Source of the DNA: Betaproteobacteria bacterium
Lineage (GTDB): Bacteria > Pseudomonadota > Gammaproteobacteria > Burkholderiales > Ga0077523
Assembly: GCA_016125475.1 (NCBI GenBank)
Contig: WGLR01000001.1
Span: 124,001-188,000, forward strand
Reading direction: 5' to 3'
Length of the DNA: 64,000 bases
Under the pieces are notes generated by a model that saw only the letters and a program-made list of their open reading frames with translations, was not told the DNA's origin and searched no databases. Shown in pieces: positions 9,272 to 18,731 of this stretch. Made by a program: the position numbers and the translations under genes. Numbering within the stretch: the first letter of the stretch is position 1; the number at the start of each line of letters is the position of its first letter.

Positions 9272-10705
9272 ATGCAGCGTTCAACGAAGATCGTCGCGAC
9301 ACTCGGTCCCGCGAGTTCCGACCCCGAGACCCTCAAGCGGGTTCTCGGCGCAGGAGTCGATGTCGTCCGGATGAATTTCTCTCACGGAACGGCTGCTGAC
9401 CATCTCGCCCGCGCGGACGCGGTGCGCGAGATTGCCCGCTCCCTCGGCATTACCGTCGGCATCATGTGCGATCTGCAGGGGCCGAAGATCCGCATCGGGA
9501 AGTTCGAGAGTGGCGAGATTCACCTCGAGAACGGAGCACGCTTCACGCTCGATGCGTCGTGCTCGCTGGGCAATTCCGAACGCGTGGGTCTCGACTACAA
9601 GGAACTGCCCAGCGATGTGAAGACACGCGACGTCCTGCTGCTCGACGACGGCCGGATCGTGCTCGACGTGGTGCAGGTCGACGGTCCGGAGATTGTCACG
9701 GTGGTACGCCACGGCGGCACGCTGTCGAACAACAAGGGGATCAATCGTCAGGGTGGCGGACTGACCGCGCCCGCGCTCACGGCCAAGGACATGGAAGACA
9801 TCCGGACCGCGGCCTCGATGAATGCGGACTTCCTCGCGGTCTCCTTTCCCAAGAGCGGTGCCGACATCTACATGGCCAGGGAACTCATGCGCGCGGCAGG
9901 CGGCAGGGCGTTCGTGATCGCGAAGATCGAGCGCGCCGAGGCCATCCATGCACTCGAGGAAATTCTGACCGCCACGGACGGGATCATGGTCGCGCGCGGC
10001 GATCTTGCGGTGGAGGTGGGCGATGCTGCCGTGCCGGCCCTGCAGAAACGCATGATCCGGCAGGCCAGGGAGAAGAACAAGCTCACGATCACGGCGACCC
10101 AGATGATGGAGTCGATGATCGCGAACCCGGTCCCGACGCGTGCGGAGGTCTCGGACGTCGCGAACGCTGTCCTGGACGGAACGGATGCCGTGATGCTTTC
10201 GGCCGAAACGGCGAGCGGCAAGTATCCCGTGCAGACCGTGGAAGCCATGGCGCGCATCTGCCTCGAGGCCGAGAAGTCGGACGATCTCGAACTCGACAGG
10301 GAGTTCCTGAACCGCGTGTTCACGAGAGTGGACCAGTCGATCGCGATGGCCGCGCTGTTCACCGCATTTCATCTGAAGGTCAAGTGCATCGCCGCCCTCA
10401 CGCAATCCGGATCGACGGCCCTCTGGATGTCGCGACTCAATTGCGGCGTCCCCATCTATGCGCTGACGCCGGAAATCAACACCCGGTACCGCCTTTCTCT
10501 CTTCCGGGATGTCTACCCGCTCATGATCCAGCACTTCACGACTGATCGGGATGCCCTGTTGAGAGAGGCGGAGGACAGCCTCAAGGCGCACGGCGTCGTG
10601 GCGGACGGCGATCTCATCGTTCTCACGATCGGAGAACCGATCGGCAAGGCCGGTGGCACCAACACGATGAAGATCGTGCGTGTCGGCGAACACAGGGTTG
10701 CGTGA
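9272..10705 (+). CDS. pyk: Pyruvate kinase
   Basis: This 477-residue protein converts phosphoenolpyruvate and ADP to pyruvate and ATP. The N-terminus [25 protein letters not shown] and [11 protein letters not shown], the catalytic-lysine region [23 protein letters not shown], and the signature [10 protein letters not shown] with [15 protein letters not shown] are all intact. The C-terminal allosteric domain is complete. Length is typical (about 470-480). It is the last glycolytic gene of the run, and purE starts two bases after its stop. In related genomes an aldolase gene often follows pyk; none is present here. Confidence 0.97.
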   Translation: MQRSTKIVATLGPASSDPETLKRVLGAGVDVVRMNFSHGTAADHLARADAVREIARSLGITVGIMCDLQGPKIRIGKFESGEIHLENGARFTLDASCSLGNSERVGLDYKELPSDVKTRDVLLLDDGRIVLDVVQVDGPEIVTVVRHGGTLSNNKGINRQGGGLTAPALTAKDMEDIRTAASMNADFLAVSFPKSGADIYMARELMRAAGGRAFVIAKIERAEAIHALEEILTATDGIMVARGDLAVEVGDAAVPALQKRMIRQAREKNKLTITATQMMESMIANPVPTRAEVSDVANAVLDGTDAVMLSAETASGKYPVQTVEAMARICLEAEKSDDLELDREFLNRVFTRVDQSIAMAALFTAFHLKVKCIAALTQSGSTALWMSRLNCGVPIYALTPEINTRYRLSLFRDVYPLMIQHFTTDRDALLREAEDSLKAHGVVADGDLIVLTIGEPIGKAGGTNTMKIVRVGEHRVA

Positions 10706-10706
10706 C

Positions 10707-11225
10707 ATGCAGGAGACACCCCTCTCTCCCCCGCCGCTGGTCGGCATCGTGATGGGCTCCCAGAGCGACTGGGAGACGATGCAGCATGCAGCGAGGATAC
10801 TCGGCGAACTCGGTGTGCCCTTCGAGGCCAGGGTGGTTTCCGCCCATCGGACTCCGGATCTGCTCTTCGAGTACGCCGAGGCGGCCGTCGGTCGAGGTCT
10901 CAGCTGCATCATCGCCGGTGCCGGCGGGGCGGCGCACCTTCCGGGAATGCTCGCCGCGAAGACACGCCTGCCGGTGCTTGGCGTGCCCGTGAAGAGTCGA
11001 GCGCTGCAGGGCCTGGACTCGCTGCTGTCCATCGTGCAGATGCCCAAGGGCGTTCCCGTCGCGACCTTCGCCATCGGCGAAGCGGGTGCGGCCAACGCGG
11101 CGCTGTTCGCGGCTGCGCAGCTGGCGACGCGGGACGACGTCGTGGCGCAGCGCCTGGAGGATTTTCGCGCGCGCCAGACGGCTGCCGTCATGGCGTCACA
11201 GCTTCCGCCGGTCGACCCGACATGA
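10707..11225 (+). CDS. purE: N5-carboxyaminoimidazole ribonucleotide mutase
   Basis: This 172-residue class I PurE rearranges N5-CAIR to CAIR in purine synthesis. The active-site motif [13 protein letters not shown], the [10 protein letters not shown] segment and [14 protein letters not shown] are present. The ATG at 10707 directly abuts the pyk stop codon; an in-frame upstream ATG at 10680 lies inside pyk and is unlikely. Its 3' end overlaps purK by four bases (ATGA), so PurE and PurK are probably translationally coupled. They act in consecutive steps. Confidence 0.96.
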   Translation: MQETPLSPPPLVGIVMGSQSDWETMQHAARILGELGVPFEARVVSAHRTPDLLFEYAEAAVGRGLSCIIAGAGGAAHLPGMLAAKTRLPVLGVPVKSRALQGLDSLLSIVQMPKGVPVATFAIGEAGAANAALFAAAQLATRDDVVAQRLEDFRARQTAAVMASQLPPVDPT

Positions 11226-12370
11226 GCGCCGTGGCGCCGGGTGCCTGGCTGGGCCTGATGGGAGGCGGCCAGCTGGGACGCATGTTTTCGATGGCCGCCC
11301 AGAGCATGGGCTTCAAGGTGCTCGTCGTCGACCCGGCTGCGGGCGGTCCGGCCGCGTCCGTCGCGGACGATCACGTGCAGGCGGACTATCTCGACGACGG
11401 CGCGCTCGCCGAACTTTCCCGGCGCTGCGCCGCAGTCACGACCGAGTTCGAGAACGTTCCCGCCGATGCGCTGCGTCGACTCGCGGCCGACTGTGTCGTG
11501 AGTCCCGGCCACGACAGCGTGGCCGTCGCGCAGGACCGGATCCGCGAAAAACACTTTCTCGTCTCGGCGGGGCTCGGTACCGCGCCGTTCGCGGTCATCG
11601 AACGGGAGGATGACCTCGACCGCGTGGACGCGACCCTGTTCCCGGCAATCCTGAAGAGCGCCAGGCTTGGCTACGACGGCAAGGGTCAGGCATCGGTCGG
11701 GGACGCGGCCGCGGCGCGTGAAGCGTTCGCGCGTCTTGGCGGCCGGCCGTGCGTGCTCGAGAAGCGTCTCGAACTCGACATCGAAGTTTCCGTCGTCGTC
11801 GCGCGTGGTTTCGACGGCAGTGTCGTCACGTTTCCCGTCGCCGAGAACCGGCATTCCGGAGGCATCCTGGACGTGAGCATCGTGCCCGCGCGGATCCCCG
11901 ACGAGGTCGCCTCGGCCGCGCGGTCTGCCGCCCTGCGCGTGGCCGAGCGTCTGGAATACGTCGGTGTGCTGTGCGTCGAGTTCTTCCTGCTGCGCGACGG
12001 GCGGCTGCTTGCGAACGAGATTGCGCCCCGGCCCCACAACAGCGGCCATTACACCATCGACGCGTGCCTGAGTTCGCAGTTCGAGCAACAGACGCGGATC
12101 ATGTGCCGGCTTCCGCTCGGCAGCACGGATCTGCACTGCCCCGCTGTGATGGTCAACCTCCTCGGAGATCTCTGGCAGGCCGGAGAGCCCGACTGGACGG
12201 CCGTGCTGCGCCATCCGCGCGCGAAACTGCACCTGTACGGCAAGCAGCACGCGCGACCCGGGCGCAAGATGGGCCACTTCACCGTCCTGGGCGTCTCCGC
12301 CCGGGAGGCACTCGCGGTTGCGGAACAGATCAGGGCGGACCTGCAAGCAGGCGCCCGTCGCGCAGCCTGA
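11222..12370 (+). CDS. purK: N5-carboxyaminoimidazole ribonucleotide synthase
   Basis: This 382-residue ATP-grasp enzyme carboxylates AIR with bicarbonate and ATP to give the substrate of PurE. The N-terminal pre-ATP-grasp motif [16 protein letters not shown], the ATP-binding [17 protein letters not shown], and the metal-binding [17 protein letters not shown] are all recognised. The C-terminal region has the typical [16 protein letters not shown]. Length matches the family (about 355-390). The start overlaps the purE stop. purC follows after 23 bases, giving a purE-purK-purC operon fused to the end of the glycolytic run. Confidence 0.96.
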   Translation: MSAVAPGAWLGLMGGGQLGRMFSMAAQSMGFKVLVVDPAAGGPAASVADDHVQADYLDDGALAELSRRCAAVTTEFENVPADALRRLAADCVVSPGHDSVAVAQDRIREKHFLVSAGLGTAPFAVIEREDDLDRVDATLFPAILKSARLGYDGKGQASVGDAAAAREAFARLGGRPCVLEKRLELDIEVSVVVARGFDGSVVTFPVAENRHSGGILDVSIVPARIPDEVASAARSAALRVAERLEYVGVLCVEFFLLRDGRLLANEIAPRPHNSGHYTIDACLSSQFEQQTRIMCRLPLGSTDLHCPAVMVNLLGDLWQAGEPDWTAVLRHPRAKLHLYGKQHARPGRKMGHFTVLGVSAREALAVAEQIRADLQAGARRAA

Positions 12371-12393
12371 CATCTTCGGAAACGGTTCCTGCC

Positions 12394-13281
12394 ATGAACA
12401 TCGACGCCCCGGTCCAAGAGACCCATCTCGACTCCCTGAAGCTGCTGCATCGCGGCAAGGTTCGCGACATCTACGAGGTCGATGCGGAGCGGCTGCTCAT
12501 CGTGCAGACCGATCGCCTGTCCGCGTTCGACGTGATCCTGCCCACGCCGATCCCCGGCAAGGGTCGGGTGCTCACGGCCCTCTCCAATTTCTGGTTCACA
12601 AAATTGCGCCACATCATCGCGAACCACCTGCTCGACGTGGAGCCCGGGGACGTGGTGTCGGCGAGCGAGCGCGACCAGGTTGCCGGCAGGGCGTTCGTGG
12701 TGCGCCGCCTGCGCCCGCTGCCGATCGAGGCCATCGTGCGCGGTTACGTGGCCGGGTCCGGGTGGAAGGACTACCAGCGGACAGGGGCGATTTCGGGTGT
12801 CGAGCTGCCGCCGGGCCTCGTGGAGGCGGACAAGCTGCCCGCACCGATCTTCACACCGTCGACGAAGGCACCGGCCGGGACGCACGACGAGAACATCTCC
12901 TACGTGGAGGCCGAACGACTGCTCGGGCCCGACCGCGCCGCCGAGGTACGGGAAGCCGCGGTGGCCCTGTACAGGGAGGCTGCCGATTACGCCGACACGC
13001 GCGGCATCATCATCGCCGACACGAAATTCGAGTTCGGAACCGACGGCGACGACAGATTGTTCCTCATCGACGAGGCCCTCACGCCGGATTCCTCGCGCTT
13101 CTGGCCTCGCGATCAGTACCGGACGGGGGTGAGCCCTCCCTCGTTCGACAAGCAGTTCGTCCGGGACTGGCTCGAAACGCAGCACTGGAACAAGCAGCCG
13201 CCGGCTCCTGCGCTGCCCGAGGACATCCTCGAGCGCACGGCCGCGAAGTACGCGGACGCACTGCGGATGCTGACTGGCTGA
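12394..13281 (+). CDS. purC: SAICAR synthase
   Basis: This 295-residue ligase joins aspartate to CAIR, giving SAICAR. It has the longer form typical of many proteobacteria and fungi rather than the about 237-residue E. coli type. The N-terminal LLHRGKVRDIYEV, DRLSAFDVILPTPIPGKG, VRGYVAGSGWKDY, and the signature IADTKFEFG with LIDEALTPDSSRFW are present. The reading frame continues upstream into purK, but the ATG at 12394 gives the family N-terminus, and the upstream part is only an overlapping frame. The gene closes the purine block. Confidence 0.95.
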   Translation: MNIDAPVQETHLDSLKLLHRGKVRDIYEVDAERLLIVQTDRLSAFDVILPTPIPGKGRVLTALSNFWFTKLRHIIANHLLDVEPGDVVSASERDQVAGRAFVVRRLRPLPIEAIVRGYVAGSGWKDYQRTGAISGVELPPGLVEADKLPAPIFTPSTKAPAGTHDENISYVEAERLLGPDRAAEVREAAVALYREAADYADTRGIIIADTKFEFGTDGDDRLFLIDEALTPDSSRFWPRDQYRTGVSPPSFDKQFVRDWLETQHWNKQPPAPALPEDILERTAAKYADALRMLTG

Positions 13282-13291
13282 AGGAACGGGC

Positions 13292-14248
13292 GTGCCGTCT
13301 GATCCCATCGACAAGGCCGTCGAAATTCTCGCGCGCGGCGGGCTCGTCGCGTTTCCGACGGAAACGGTCTACGGTCTCGGTGCGGACGCGACGAACGAAG
13401 AGGCCGTGCTCGGGATCTTCGCGGCCAAGGGACGACCCGGTGACCACCCGGTGATCGTCCATCTGTCCGGTTTCTCCGATGTCGCGGCCTGGACCGAAGA
13501 GGTGCCTGCCGAAGCGGAACGACTTGCCGCGGCGTTCTGGCCAGGCCCGCTCACGATGATCCTGAAGCGCGCGAACACGGTGTCGGACGTCGTCACGGGC
13601 GGACAGAGCACGGTCGGCCTTCGGGTGCCCTCCCACCCGGTCGCCCGGGCCCTGCTCGAGGCGTTCGGTCGCGGCATTGCCGGCCCGTCCGCGAACCGTT
13701 TCGGACACGTCTCGCCCACCACGGCGGCACACGTCCGCGCGGAATTCGGCGAGACGCTCGGTCTGATCCTGGAAGGCGGACAGAGTGAAGTCGGCATTGA
13801 GTCCACGATCATCGATCTGTCCGGCGCGCGCCCTGCGGTGCTGCGACCCGGCGGAATTTCCGTGGCGGATCTGGAGGCCGTGCTGGGCGTGCGCCTGTCC
13901 CCGAGCGTGGCCAGCCGGCCCAGAGTGTCCGGCGCGCTGCCTTCGCACTATGCGCCCGAGAAGCCCGCGGAGCTCATGGCTGCCGACCGGATCGATGCGC
14001 TCGTCGGAGCGGCGGACACGCGACTCGGCGTTCTCGCTCGCCGGGCCAGGCCAGCCGGCGCGGGCGGTGCGGGGGACTGGGTCGAGGCCCCTTCCGACGC
14101 TCGCGGCTATGCCCACGACCTCTATGCCAATCTCCGCTTGCTGGACGCGTCGACCAGCGAACGGATTCTGATCGAAGACGTCCCGGATCTGCCGGAATGG
14201 GCGGCGGTGCGGGACCGCATCCTTCGCGCGACGACTCCGCGGGCCTGA
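13292..14248 (+). CDS. L-threonylcarbamoyladenylate synthase (Sua5 type)
   Basis: This 318-residue protein makes threonylcarbamoyl-AMP from threonine, bicarbonate and ATP for the t6A modification of ANN-decoding tRNAs. The N-terminal YrdC domain shows GGLVAFPTETVYGLGADA, KGRPGDHPVIVHL, FWPGPLTMILKR and GPSANRFGHVSPTTA. The C-terminal Sua5 domain (from about residue 205, PRVSGALPSHYAPEKP) is present, so this is the long Sua5 form, not the short TsaC. It starts with GTG, preceded by AAGGAACGGG. It lies ten bases after purC and is probably cotranscribed. The following 258 bases (14249-14506) show no convincing gene. Confidence 0.93.
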   Translation: MPSDPIDKAVEILARGGLVAFPTETVYGLGADATNEEAVLGIFAAKGRPGDHPVIVHLSGFSDVAAWTEEVPAEAERLAAAFWPGPLTMILKRANTVSDVVTGGQSTVGLRVPSHPVARALLEAFGRGIAGPSANRFGHVSPTTAAHVRAEFGETLGLILEGGQSEVGIESTIIDLSGARPAVLRPGGISVADLEAVLGVRLSPSVASRPRVSGALPSHYAPEKPAELMAADRIDALVGAADTRLGVLARRARPAGAGGAGDWVEAPSDARGYAHDLYANLRLLDASTSERILIEDVPDLPEWAAVRDRILRATTPRA

Positions 14249-14506
14249 GCGGTCCCGGACGAGGTTCGCGCTCACTGGCTGCCCGGACCCGAAGCGGGAG
14301 CGAAACATCCGGCAGCGGGCTGTCGGCGTCTTGATCCCGAGGCCGGATCCCCCATCTGACATGACAGAGGGGGAGTCCCCGGGTACGCAGCGCGATCGTC
14401 CCGACGCACGCGCGCGGCGCTTCCGGGTACGTGATTTGCGACACCCCGTGTAGTGGCCGTCACGGTGCACGTCGGCGTCGTGAGGCCGCAATGGCAGTGA
14501 GGAACC

Positions 14507-14710
14507 ATGAGCACCTATTCATCCCTGTCGTCCTGGCAGGACAAGCTTCGCTTCGAGTACCCTGAAGTTCATTTCGAGAACACCGAGCATCCGGAGGGAG
14601 TCAACGCCGTGTGCGAGGGTGTCCTCGTCGGGCGCTTCTTCCGGCAGAAGGACCCGTCCTACGGTGTGGTCTACGAACAGACGAGAAGTTGCGGAGGACG
14701 GACCTGGTAG
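14507..14710 (+). CDS. Hypothetical small protein upstream of the Rieske gene
   Basis: This is a 67-residue open frame with ATG at 14507 preceded by GAGGAA. The product is acidic to neutral (for example FEYPEVHFENTEHPEG and VLVGRFFRQKDPSYG), has no signal peptide, and ends in TRSCGGRTW. I do not recognise the family. The frame ends at TAG 14708-14710, inside the beginning of the Rieske reading frame, which has no good ATG of its own. It may therefore be a coupled small gene, or the true N-terminus of the Rieske protein separated by a frameshift. Confidence 0.5.
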   Translation: MSTYSSLSSWQDKLRFEYPEVHFENTEHPEGVNAVCEGVLVGRFFRQKDPSYGVVYEQTRSCGGRTW

Positions 14711-15078
14711 CCGAAGGCTGGAACAGTCACCCGGACGCGCCTCGACCCGGCACCTTCCTGTGCGTACTCGACGACATCCCGGACGGTGAGGGGCACGAGT
14801 TCCGGTTTGGTGCCGGACCCTCCGCACTGCGTGTGTTCGTGGTGCGACGTGGTCGGTCTGCATGGGGTTACGTGAACTGCTGCCCGCACAACTTCGTGCC
14901 GCTCAACGACCAGCCCGACCGGTTCGTCACGTTCGACCACGAGTGGGTGATCTGTTCCGTGCACGGTGCAGTATTCCGCTACGAGGACGGTGTCTGCGAG
15001 GATGGCCCGTGTGCGGGCCGAGCGCTCGAGCGTGTACCGGTGGTGGTAGAGGGGCGGGTCGTGCGGCTTGCTGCCTGA
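14689..15078 (+). CDS. Small Rieske [2Fe-2S] protein
   Basis: About 130 residues form a single Rieske domain. The cluster ligands are Cys-Pro-His in NCCPHNFVPLN and Cys-x2-His in CSVHGAVFRYEDG. GPCAGRALERVPV is typical of ferredoxin-like Rieske proteins that carry electrons for oxygenases or act in redox signalling. There is no signal peptide and no oxygenase domain, so it is probably a soluble carrier. The start is uncertain: TTG at 14689 and CTG at 14704 (after GGAGGA) are candidates, and a GTG at 14611 lies far inside the upstream ORF. No oxygenase partner is adjacent. Confidence 0.75.
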   Translation: MRRTDLVAEGWNSHPDAPRPGTFLCVLDDIPDGEGHEFRFGAGPSALRVFVVRRGRSAWGYVNCCPHNFVPLNDQPDRFVTFDHEWVICSVHGAVFRYEDGVCEDGPCAGRALERVPVVVEGRVVRLAA

Positions 15079-15134
15079 CCGACGGCAACGCAGTGCCGCA
15101 TCATGGCAGTTCCCGGCGAAGAATGGTCAGGCGC

Positions 15135-15140
15135 TAGAAT
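15135..15140 (+). promoter_or_regulatory. Candidate -10 element for dadA
   Basis: TAGAAT lies in the gap between the Rieske gene and dadA. It would give a leader of about 100 bases before the dadA ATG. No good -35 is recognised. Confidence 0.35.
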
Positions 15141-15249
15141 CCCGACTCACGCGGGCTGACCCGCGTTGGCGGAAGCGCTGTCCCCTGCGCACGATCGGAT
15201 CGCGCACGGGGCGATCCGCTCGAACTCCTCTCGAAGACGCACAATCGAA

Positions 15250-16569
15250 ATGCACGTCCTGGTTCTGGGAGCCGGCCTGATCGGCACGGCGTCCGCATGG
15301 TTTCTTGCGCAGTCCGGGCATCGCGTGACGGTCGTCGACCGGCAGCCGGGTCCCGGGCTGGAAACGAGCTACGCGAACGGTGGCCAGATCTCGGTGAGTC
15401 ATGCCGAGCCGTGGGCGAACCCCCATGCGCCCCTTCAGATCCTGAAGTGGATCGGCCGCGACGATGCCCCCCTGCTCTTCCGCCTGCGTGCGGACCCCGC
15501 GCTCTGGTTCTGGGGACTGCGCTTCCTGCGCGAATGCACGACTGCGCGGACACGGCACAACATCGGTCAGCTCGTGCGGCTCGGCATGTACAGCCGCGCG
15601 GCGCTTCAGGCGCTGAGGCGAGAGACCGGGATCGAGTACGACCACCTCGAACGCGGGATCCTTCACTTCTACACGACGGCCCCCACGTTCGCCGCCGCCG
15701 TACGTGCAAACGAGACCATGGCGGAGCATGGCTGCGACGGGCGCGTCGTCGACGCCGAGGAATGCATGGCCATCGAGCCGGTGCTCCGACAGGCACGCGT
15801 CCCGATCACGGGCGGCACCTTCACCCCGGGCGACGAATCGGGTGACGCGCACAAGTTCACGACGCGTCTCGCGGCGTTGTGCAGGCGGGACGGGGTGGAA
15901 TTCGTCCATGGTGTCCGCATGGACAGGCTCGTTCGCGCCGGATCCCGGATCAGTCGCGTCGACGTGGTCGACCCCGACGGTCAGCGTGGAGAACTCTCCG
16001 CGGACGCGTTCGTCGTCGCGCTCGGCAGTTACAGTCCCCTGCTGCTTCGGACAATCGGCGTTTCCGTTCCGGTATATCCGGCCAAGGGGTATTCCATCAC
16101 GCTGCCCGTGGAGCAGAGCCGCGACGCGCCGACCGTGAGCCTGACCGACGACGAGCACAAGCTCGTCGTTTCCCGCCTGGGCAACCGGCTGCGTGTGGCC
16201 GGGACTGCCGAGTTCAACGGATACGACACGTCGATCGACGTCGCACGATGCGAAGCGATTCGCGCGCGGGCGGCGGTGCTCTTTCCGCGTGCGGGCGATT
16301 TCGCGCGGGCGGAGTACTGGGCGGGCCTGCGACCCGCGACGCCGGGCAACGTTCCCCTGATCGGGCCGTGCCGATTCGAGAACCTCTACCTCAACACCGG
16401 CCACGGTACTCTCGGGTGGACCCATTCCTGCGGGTCCGGCAAGGCCATCGCGGACATCGTGAGCGGGCGCACGCCCGAGGTCGATTTCGCCTTTCTGGGC
16501 ACACGTTCGGCCGCCGCAACGGGCGCGTATCGTCCCGGTTCGGTCAACCCGGGCGACGCGCGTCGGTGA
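15250..16569 (+). CDS. dadA: D-amino acid dehydrogenase, FAD-dependent
   Basis: This 439-residue protein is a DadA-type oxidoreductase that oxidises D-amino acids to 2-oxo acids and passes electrons to the respiratory chain. The N-terminal FAD-binding motif VLGAGLIGTASAWFLAQSG is a perfect Rossmann fingerprint. ETSYANGGQISVSHAEPWANP and the C-terminal GLRPATPGNVPLIG with NTGHGTLGWTHSCGSGK are family hallmarks. Length is typical (about 430). ATG 15250 is chosen because the dinucleotide motif starts five residues later. No alanine racemase gene is adjacent, so the physiological substrate (D-alanine or another D-amino acid) is open. Confidence 0.92.
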   Translation: MHVLVLGAGLIGTASAWFLAQSGHRVTVVDRQPGPGLETSYANGGQISVSHAEPWANPHAPLQILKWIGRDDAPLLFRLRADPALWFWGLRFLRECTTARTRHNIGQLVRLGMYSRAALQALRRETGIEYDHLERGILHFYTTAPTFAAAVRANETMAEHGCDGRVVDAEECMAIEPVLRQARVPITGGTFTPGDESGDAHKFTTRLAALCRRDGVEFVHGVRMDRLVRAGSRISRVDVVDPDGQRGELSADAFVVALGSYSPLLLRTIGVSVPVYPAKGYSITLPVEQSRDAPTVSLTDDEHKLVVSRLGNRLRVAGTAEFNGYDTSIDVARCEAIRARAAVLFPRAGDFARAEYWAGLRPATPGNVPLIGPCRFENLYLNTGHGTLGWTHSCGSGKAIADIVSGRTPEVDFAFLGTRSAAATGAYRPGSVNPGDARR

Positions 16570-16676
16570 CGGCCGTACGGCACGGGCCCGCGGCGTCCAG
16601 GTTCTGACGATTGGCGAGCCCGGGACGATAGGAGGAGACTCCTGTCCCGTGTGTCCGACAGAAAAGGGGAAATGCC

Positions 16677-18155
16677 ATGCGTCATCGTGTCGATCCGGAC
16701 GGACTGCGGCTGCCCGTCAAGCTGGATTCCACGTCCAACGGGGAATTCGTCCCGATCCCGCTGTCCGGCGTGAACCGGACTGCGATACAGCTTGCACGCG
16801 CCTCGGCAACCGCAAGTGCGCGCAGGAAGGGCGTCTCCCGACGTGACTTCCTCGTGTCCGCCTGTGGTGCCGCCGCGACGCTGCTCGCGTTCAACGAGGC
16901 GAATGCCGCGGCGGGCAAGGCCGGCGGCTTCTTCGATCTCCACCGCGAAGCCGCGCTCGACGAATCCCTCGCGCGGGACGTGCTCGACGGCAACGAGTTC
17001 ATCTTCGACGTGCAGGGCCACTTCGTGGAACCGAACGGCGCGTGGCTCAAGTCGCTGCCGTCGGGCGCGCGCCCGCTCACGTTCGCACCCAAGACACAAT
17101 GTCTCGGCGACGCGGCGCGCGGGAATCTCGACTACCTGGCCTGTCTGGGGCCCGACCAGTTCGTCAAGGACGTCTTCCTGGACAGTGACACGGACATGAT
17201 GGTGCTGTCCTTCGTGCCTTCACGACCGGACGCGGAACCCCTCACGATCGCCGTTGCGGACGCCGTGCGCCGCATCGTCGACCGGATGGAAGGTTCGCAC
17301 CGGCTCCTCGTCCATGGACGGGTCAACCCGAACCAGCCCGGGGATATCGAACGCATGGACGAGCTCGCCGCGAAGTGGAAGGTGTGCGCGTGGAAGACCT
17401 ACACGCAGTGGGGGCCGGACGGGCGTGGCTACTTTCTCTCCGACGAGCCGGGCCTGCGTTTCATCGAGAAGGCACGCGCCCTCGGCATCAAGGTGATCTG
17501 CGTGCACAAGGGGGTGCCGTTCGGCAGGAAATCGTACGAACACAGCCAGTGTCACGACATCGGCGTGGTCGCGAGACAGTTTCCGGATGTTTCGTTCATC
17601 GTGTATCACTCGGGCTTCGTGCCCGGTCGACCGGAAGAGGCGTACGGCGCGTCCGGAGACATGGATGGCGTGGACACGCTGATCCGATCGCTGCACGACA
17701 ACGGCATCGCGCCGAACAGCAATGTCTACGCAGAACTCGGCACCACGTGGCGGTTTGCGATGAGGGAACCCGACTCGGCCGCACATCTTCTCGGGAAACT
17801 GCTGGTGCACGTGGGTGAACACAATGTCCTGTGGGGAACGGACTCCCTGTGGTACGGATCGCCCCAGGACCAGATCCAGGCATTTCGCGCGTTCCAGATC
17901 TCGCAGGAATTCCGTGAACGCTTCGGATACCCGGCACTGACACCGGGCATCCGCGCCGGGGTATTCGGGCTGAACGCGACGCGGCCCTATCGGGTGGATG
18001 CCTCCGCGGTGCGCACGACCTTGCGTGCGGACACGCTCAGCCGGGAACGGGCAAGCTATGGTGAACGGCCGGAACCGTCCTTCCTGACGTACGGGCCACG
18101 CACCCGCCGCGAGTTCCTCAACCTGCTGCGCTGGAACGGGGGCTCCCGGGCCTGA
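16677..18155 (+). CDS. Tat-exported amidohydrolase-family protein
   Basis: This 492-residue protein has a twin-arginine motif SRRDFLVSACGAAATLL near residue 54, after an unusually long n-region of about 50 residues, and an AxA-type cleavage region (NEANAAAG). The mature part resembles the amidohydrolase_2 TIM-barrel family: FIFDVQGHFVEPN near the N-terminus supplies a metal-binding-type His, and VICVHKGVPFG, FIVYHSGFVPG and NVLWGTDSLWYGSP supply His and Asp candidates. It probably acts as a periplasmic metal-dependent hydrolase or decarboxylase of unknown substrate. The ATG at 16677 follows GGGGAAATGCC; an AGGAGGA lies farther upstream. It is monocistronic as far as can be seen. Confidence 0.8.
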   Translation: MRHRVDPDGLRLPVKLDSTSNGEFVPIPLSGVNRTAIQLARASATASARRKGVSRRDFLVSACGAAATLLAFNEANAAAGKAGGFFDLHREAALDESLARDVLDGNEFIFDVQGHFVEPNGAWLKSLPSGARPLTFAPKTQCLGDAARGNLDYLACLGPDQFVKDVFLDSDTDMMVLSFVPSRPDAEPLTIAVADAVRRIVDRMEGSHRLLVHGRVNPNQPGDIERMDELAAKWKVCAWKTYTQWGPDGRGYFLSDEPGLRFIEKARALGIKVICVHKGVPFGRKSYEHSQCHDIGVVARQFPDVSFIVYHSGFVPGRPEEAYGASGDMDGVDTLIRSLHDNGIAPNSNVYAELGTTWRFAMREPDSAAHLLGKLLVHVGEHNVLWGTDSLWYGSPQDQIQAFRAFQISQEFRERFGYPALTPGIRAGVFGLNATRPYRVDASAVRTTLRADTLSRERASYGERPEPSFLTYGPRTRREFLNLLRWNGGSRA

Positions 18156-18283
18156 ACGCCGGGCATGTCGACTCGGCCACGAAATTGCTGCCGACGTGTT
18201 CCCACCCCGGGAGCGCGAGGAGTACCATGGCCATGGGCACGTGTCTCGTTTCCTTCACAGCCACAGCAGAGGAGGAAGTTCCC

Positions 18284-18529
18284 ATGTACGTCCTACCGCA
18301 CGACCTCGACCACGAGTTTCCGGAGTATTCCAGCCTCATCCACGATCTGGCCTCGACGGACCGGCACGCCGCCGTTCTGTTCGAGCAATACGAAAGGCTG
18401 AACAGCGAGATCGTGGACATCGAGCAGAACGACCGGGTCTATCAGGACCTGGAATTCGAGAACATGAAGAAGGAAAGATTGCGCCTGAAGGATGAGATCT
18501 ATCAGGAGCTGCGCGCGCACAGGCGCTAG
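18284..18529 (+). CDS. YdcH-like DUF465 protein
   Basis: This is an 81-residue helical protein, MYVLPHDLDHEFPEYSS onward. It has the DUF465 pattern: an LxHEFP-like segment, LIHDLASTDRHAAVLFEQYERLN, and a charged coiled-coil C-terminus (MKKERLRLKDEIYQEL). A very strong AGGAGGAAG lies five to six bases before the ATG. The family is widespread in proteobacteria and its function is unknown. The gene is flanked by a hairpin on its 3' side and converges on the EVE gene. Confidence 0.88.
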   Translation: MYVLPHDLDHEFPEYSSLIHDLASTDRHAAVLFEQYERLNSEIVDIEQNDRVYQDLEFENMKKERLRLKDEIYQELRAHRR

Positions 18530-18542
18530 CATCCGGTGAAAG

Positions 18543-18573
18543 CGCTGCGGTCGCTCACGACGCGACCGCAGCG
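18543..18573 (+). terminator. Strong 12-bp hairpin between convergent genes
   Basis: CGCTGCGGTCGC (18543-18554) pairs perfectly with GCGACCGCAGCG (18562-18573) around a seven-base loop. It begins 14 bases after the DUF465 stop codon. No U-tract follows, so it is a possible Rho-assisted or bidirectional terminator, or an mRNA-stabilising stem. Confidence 0.5.
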
Positions 18574-18731
18574 ACCAGCATTACGGGAACACCGGCAAGA
18601 GACCTCGGTCCGGCGAGCGTGTTCCTTCGTCTTCGGCCTCGTACCTGAGCGAGGCCGTTGCGGGCTTCCTTGCACTCGGCCCGCATGTCGTGGATCGATC
18701 GCGGCCGAGAGGCGCGCGGACGAGGTTTACA

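Noticed and set aside
9281-12373. 1030-residue minus-strand frame opposite pyk, purE and purK
   Set aside because: It covers three well-identified plus-strand genes and shows no family motif.
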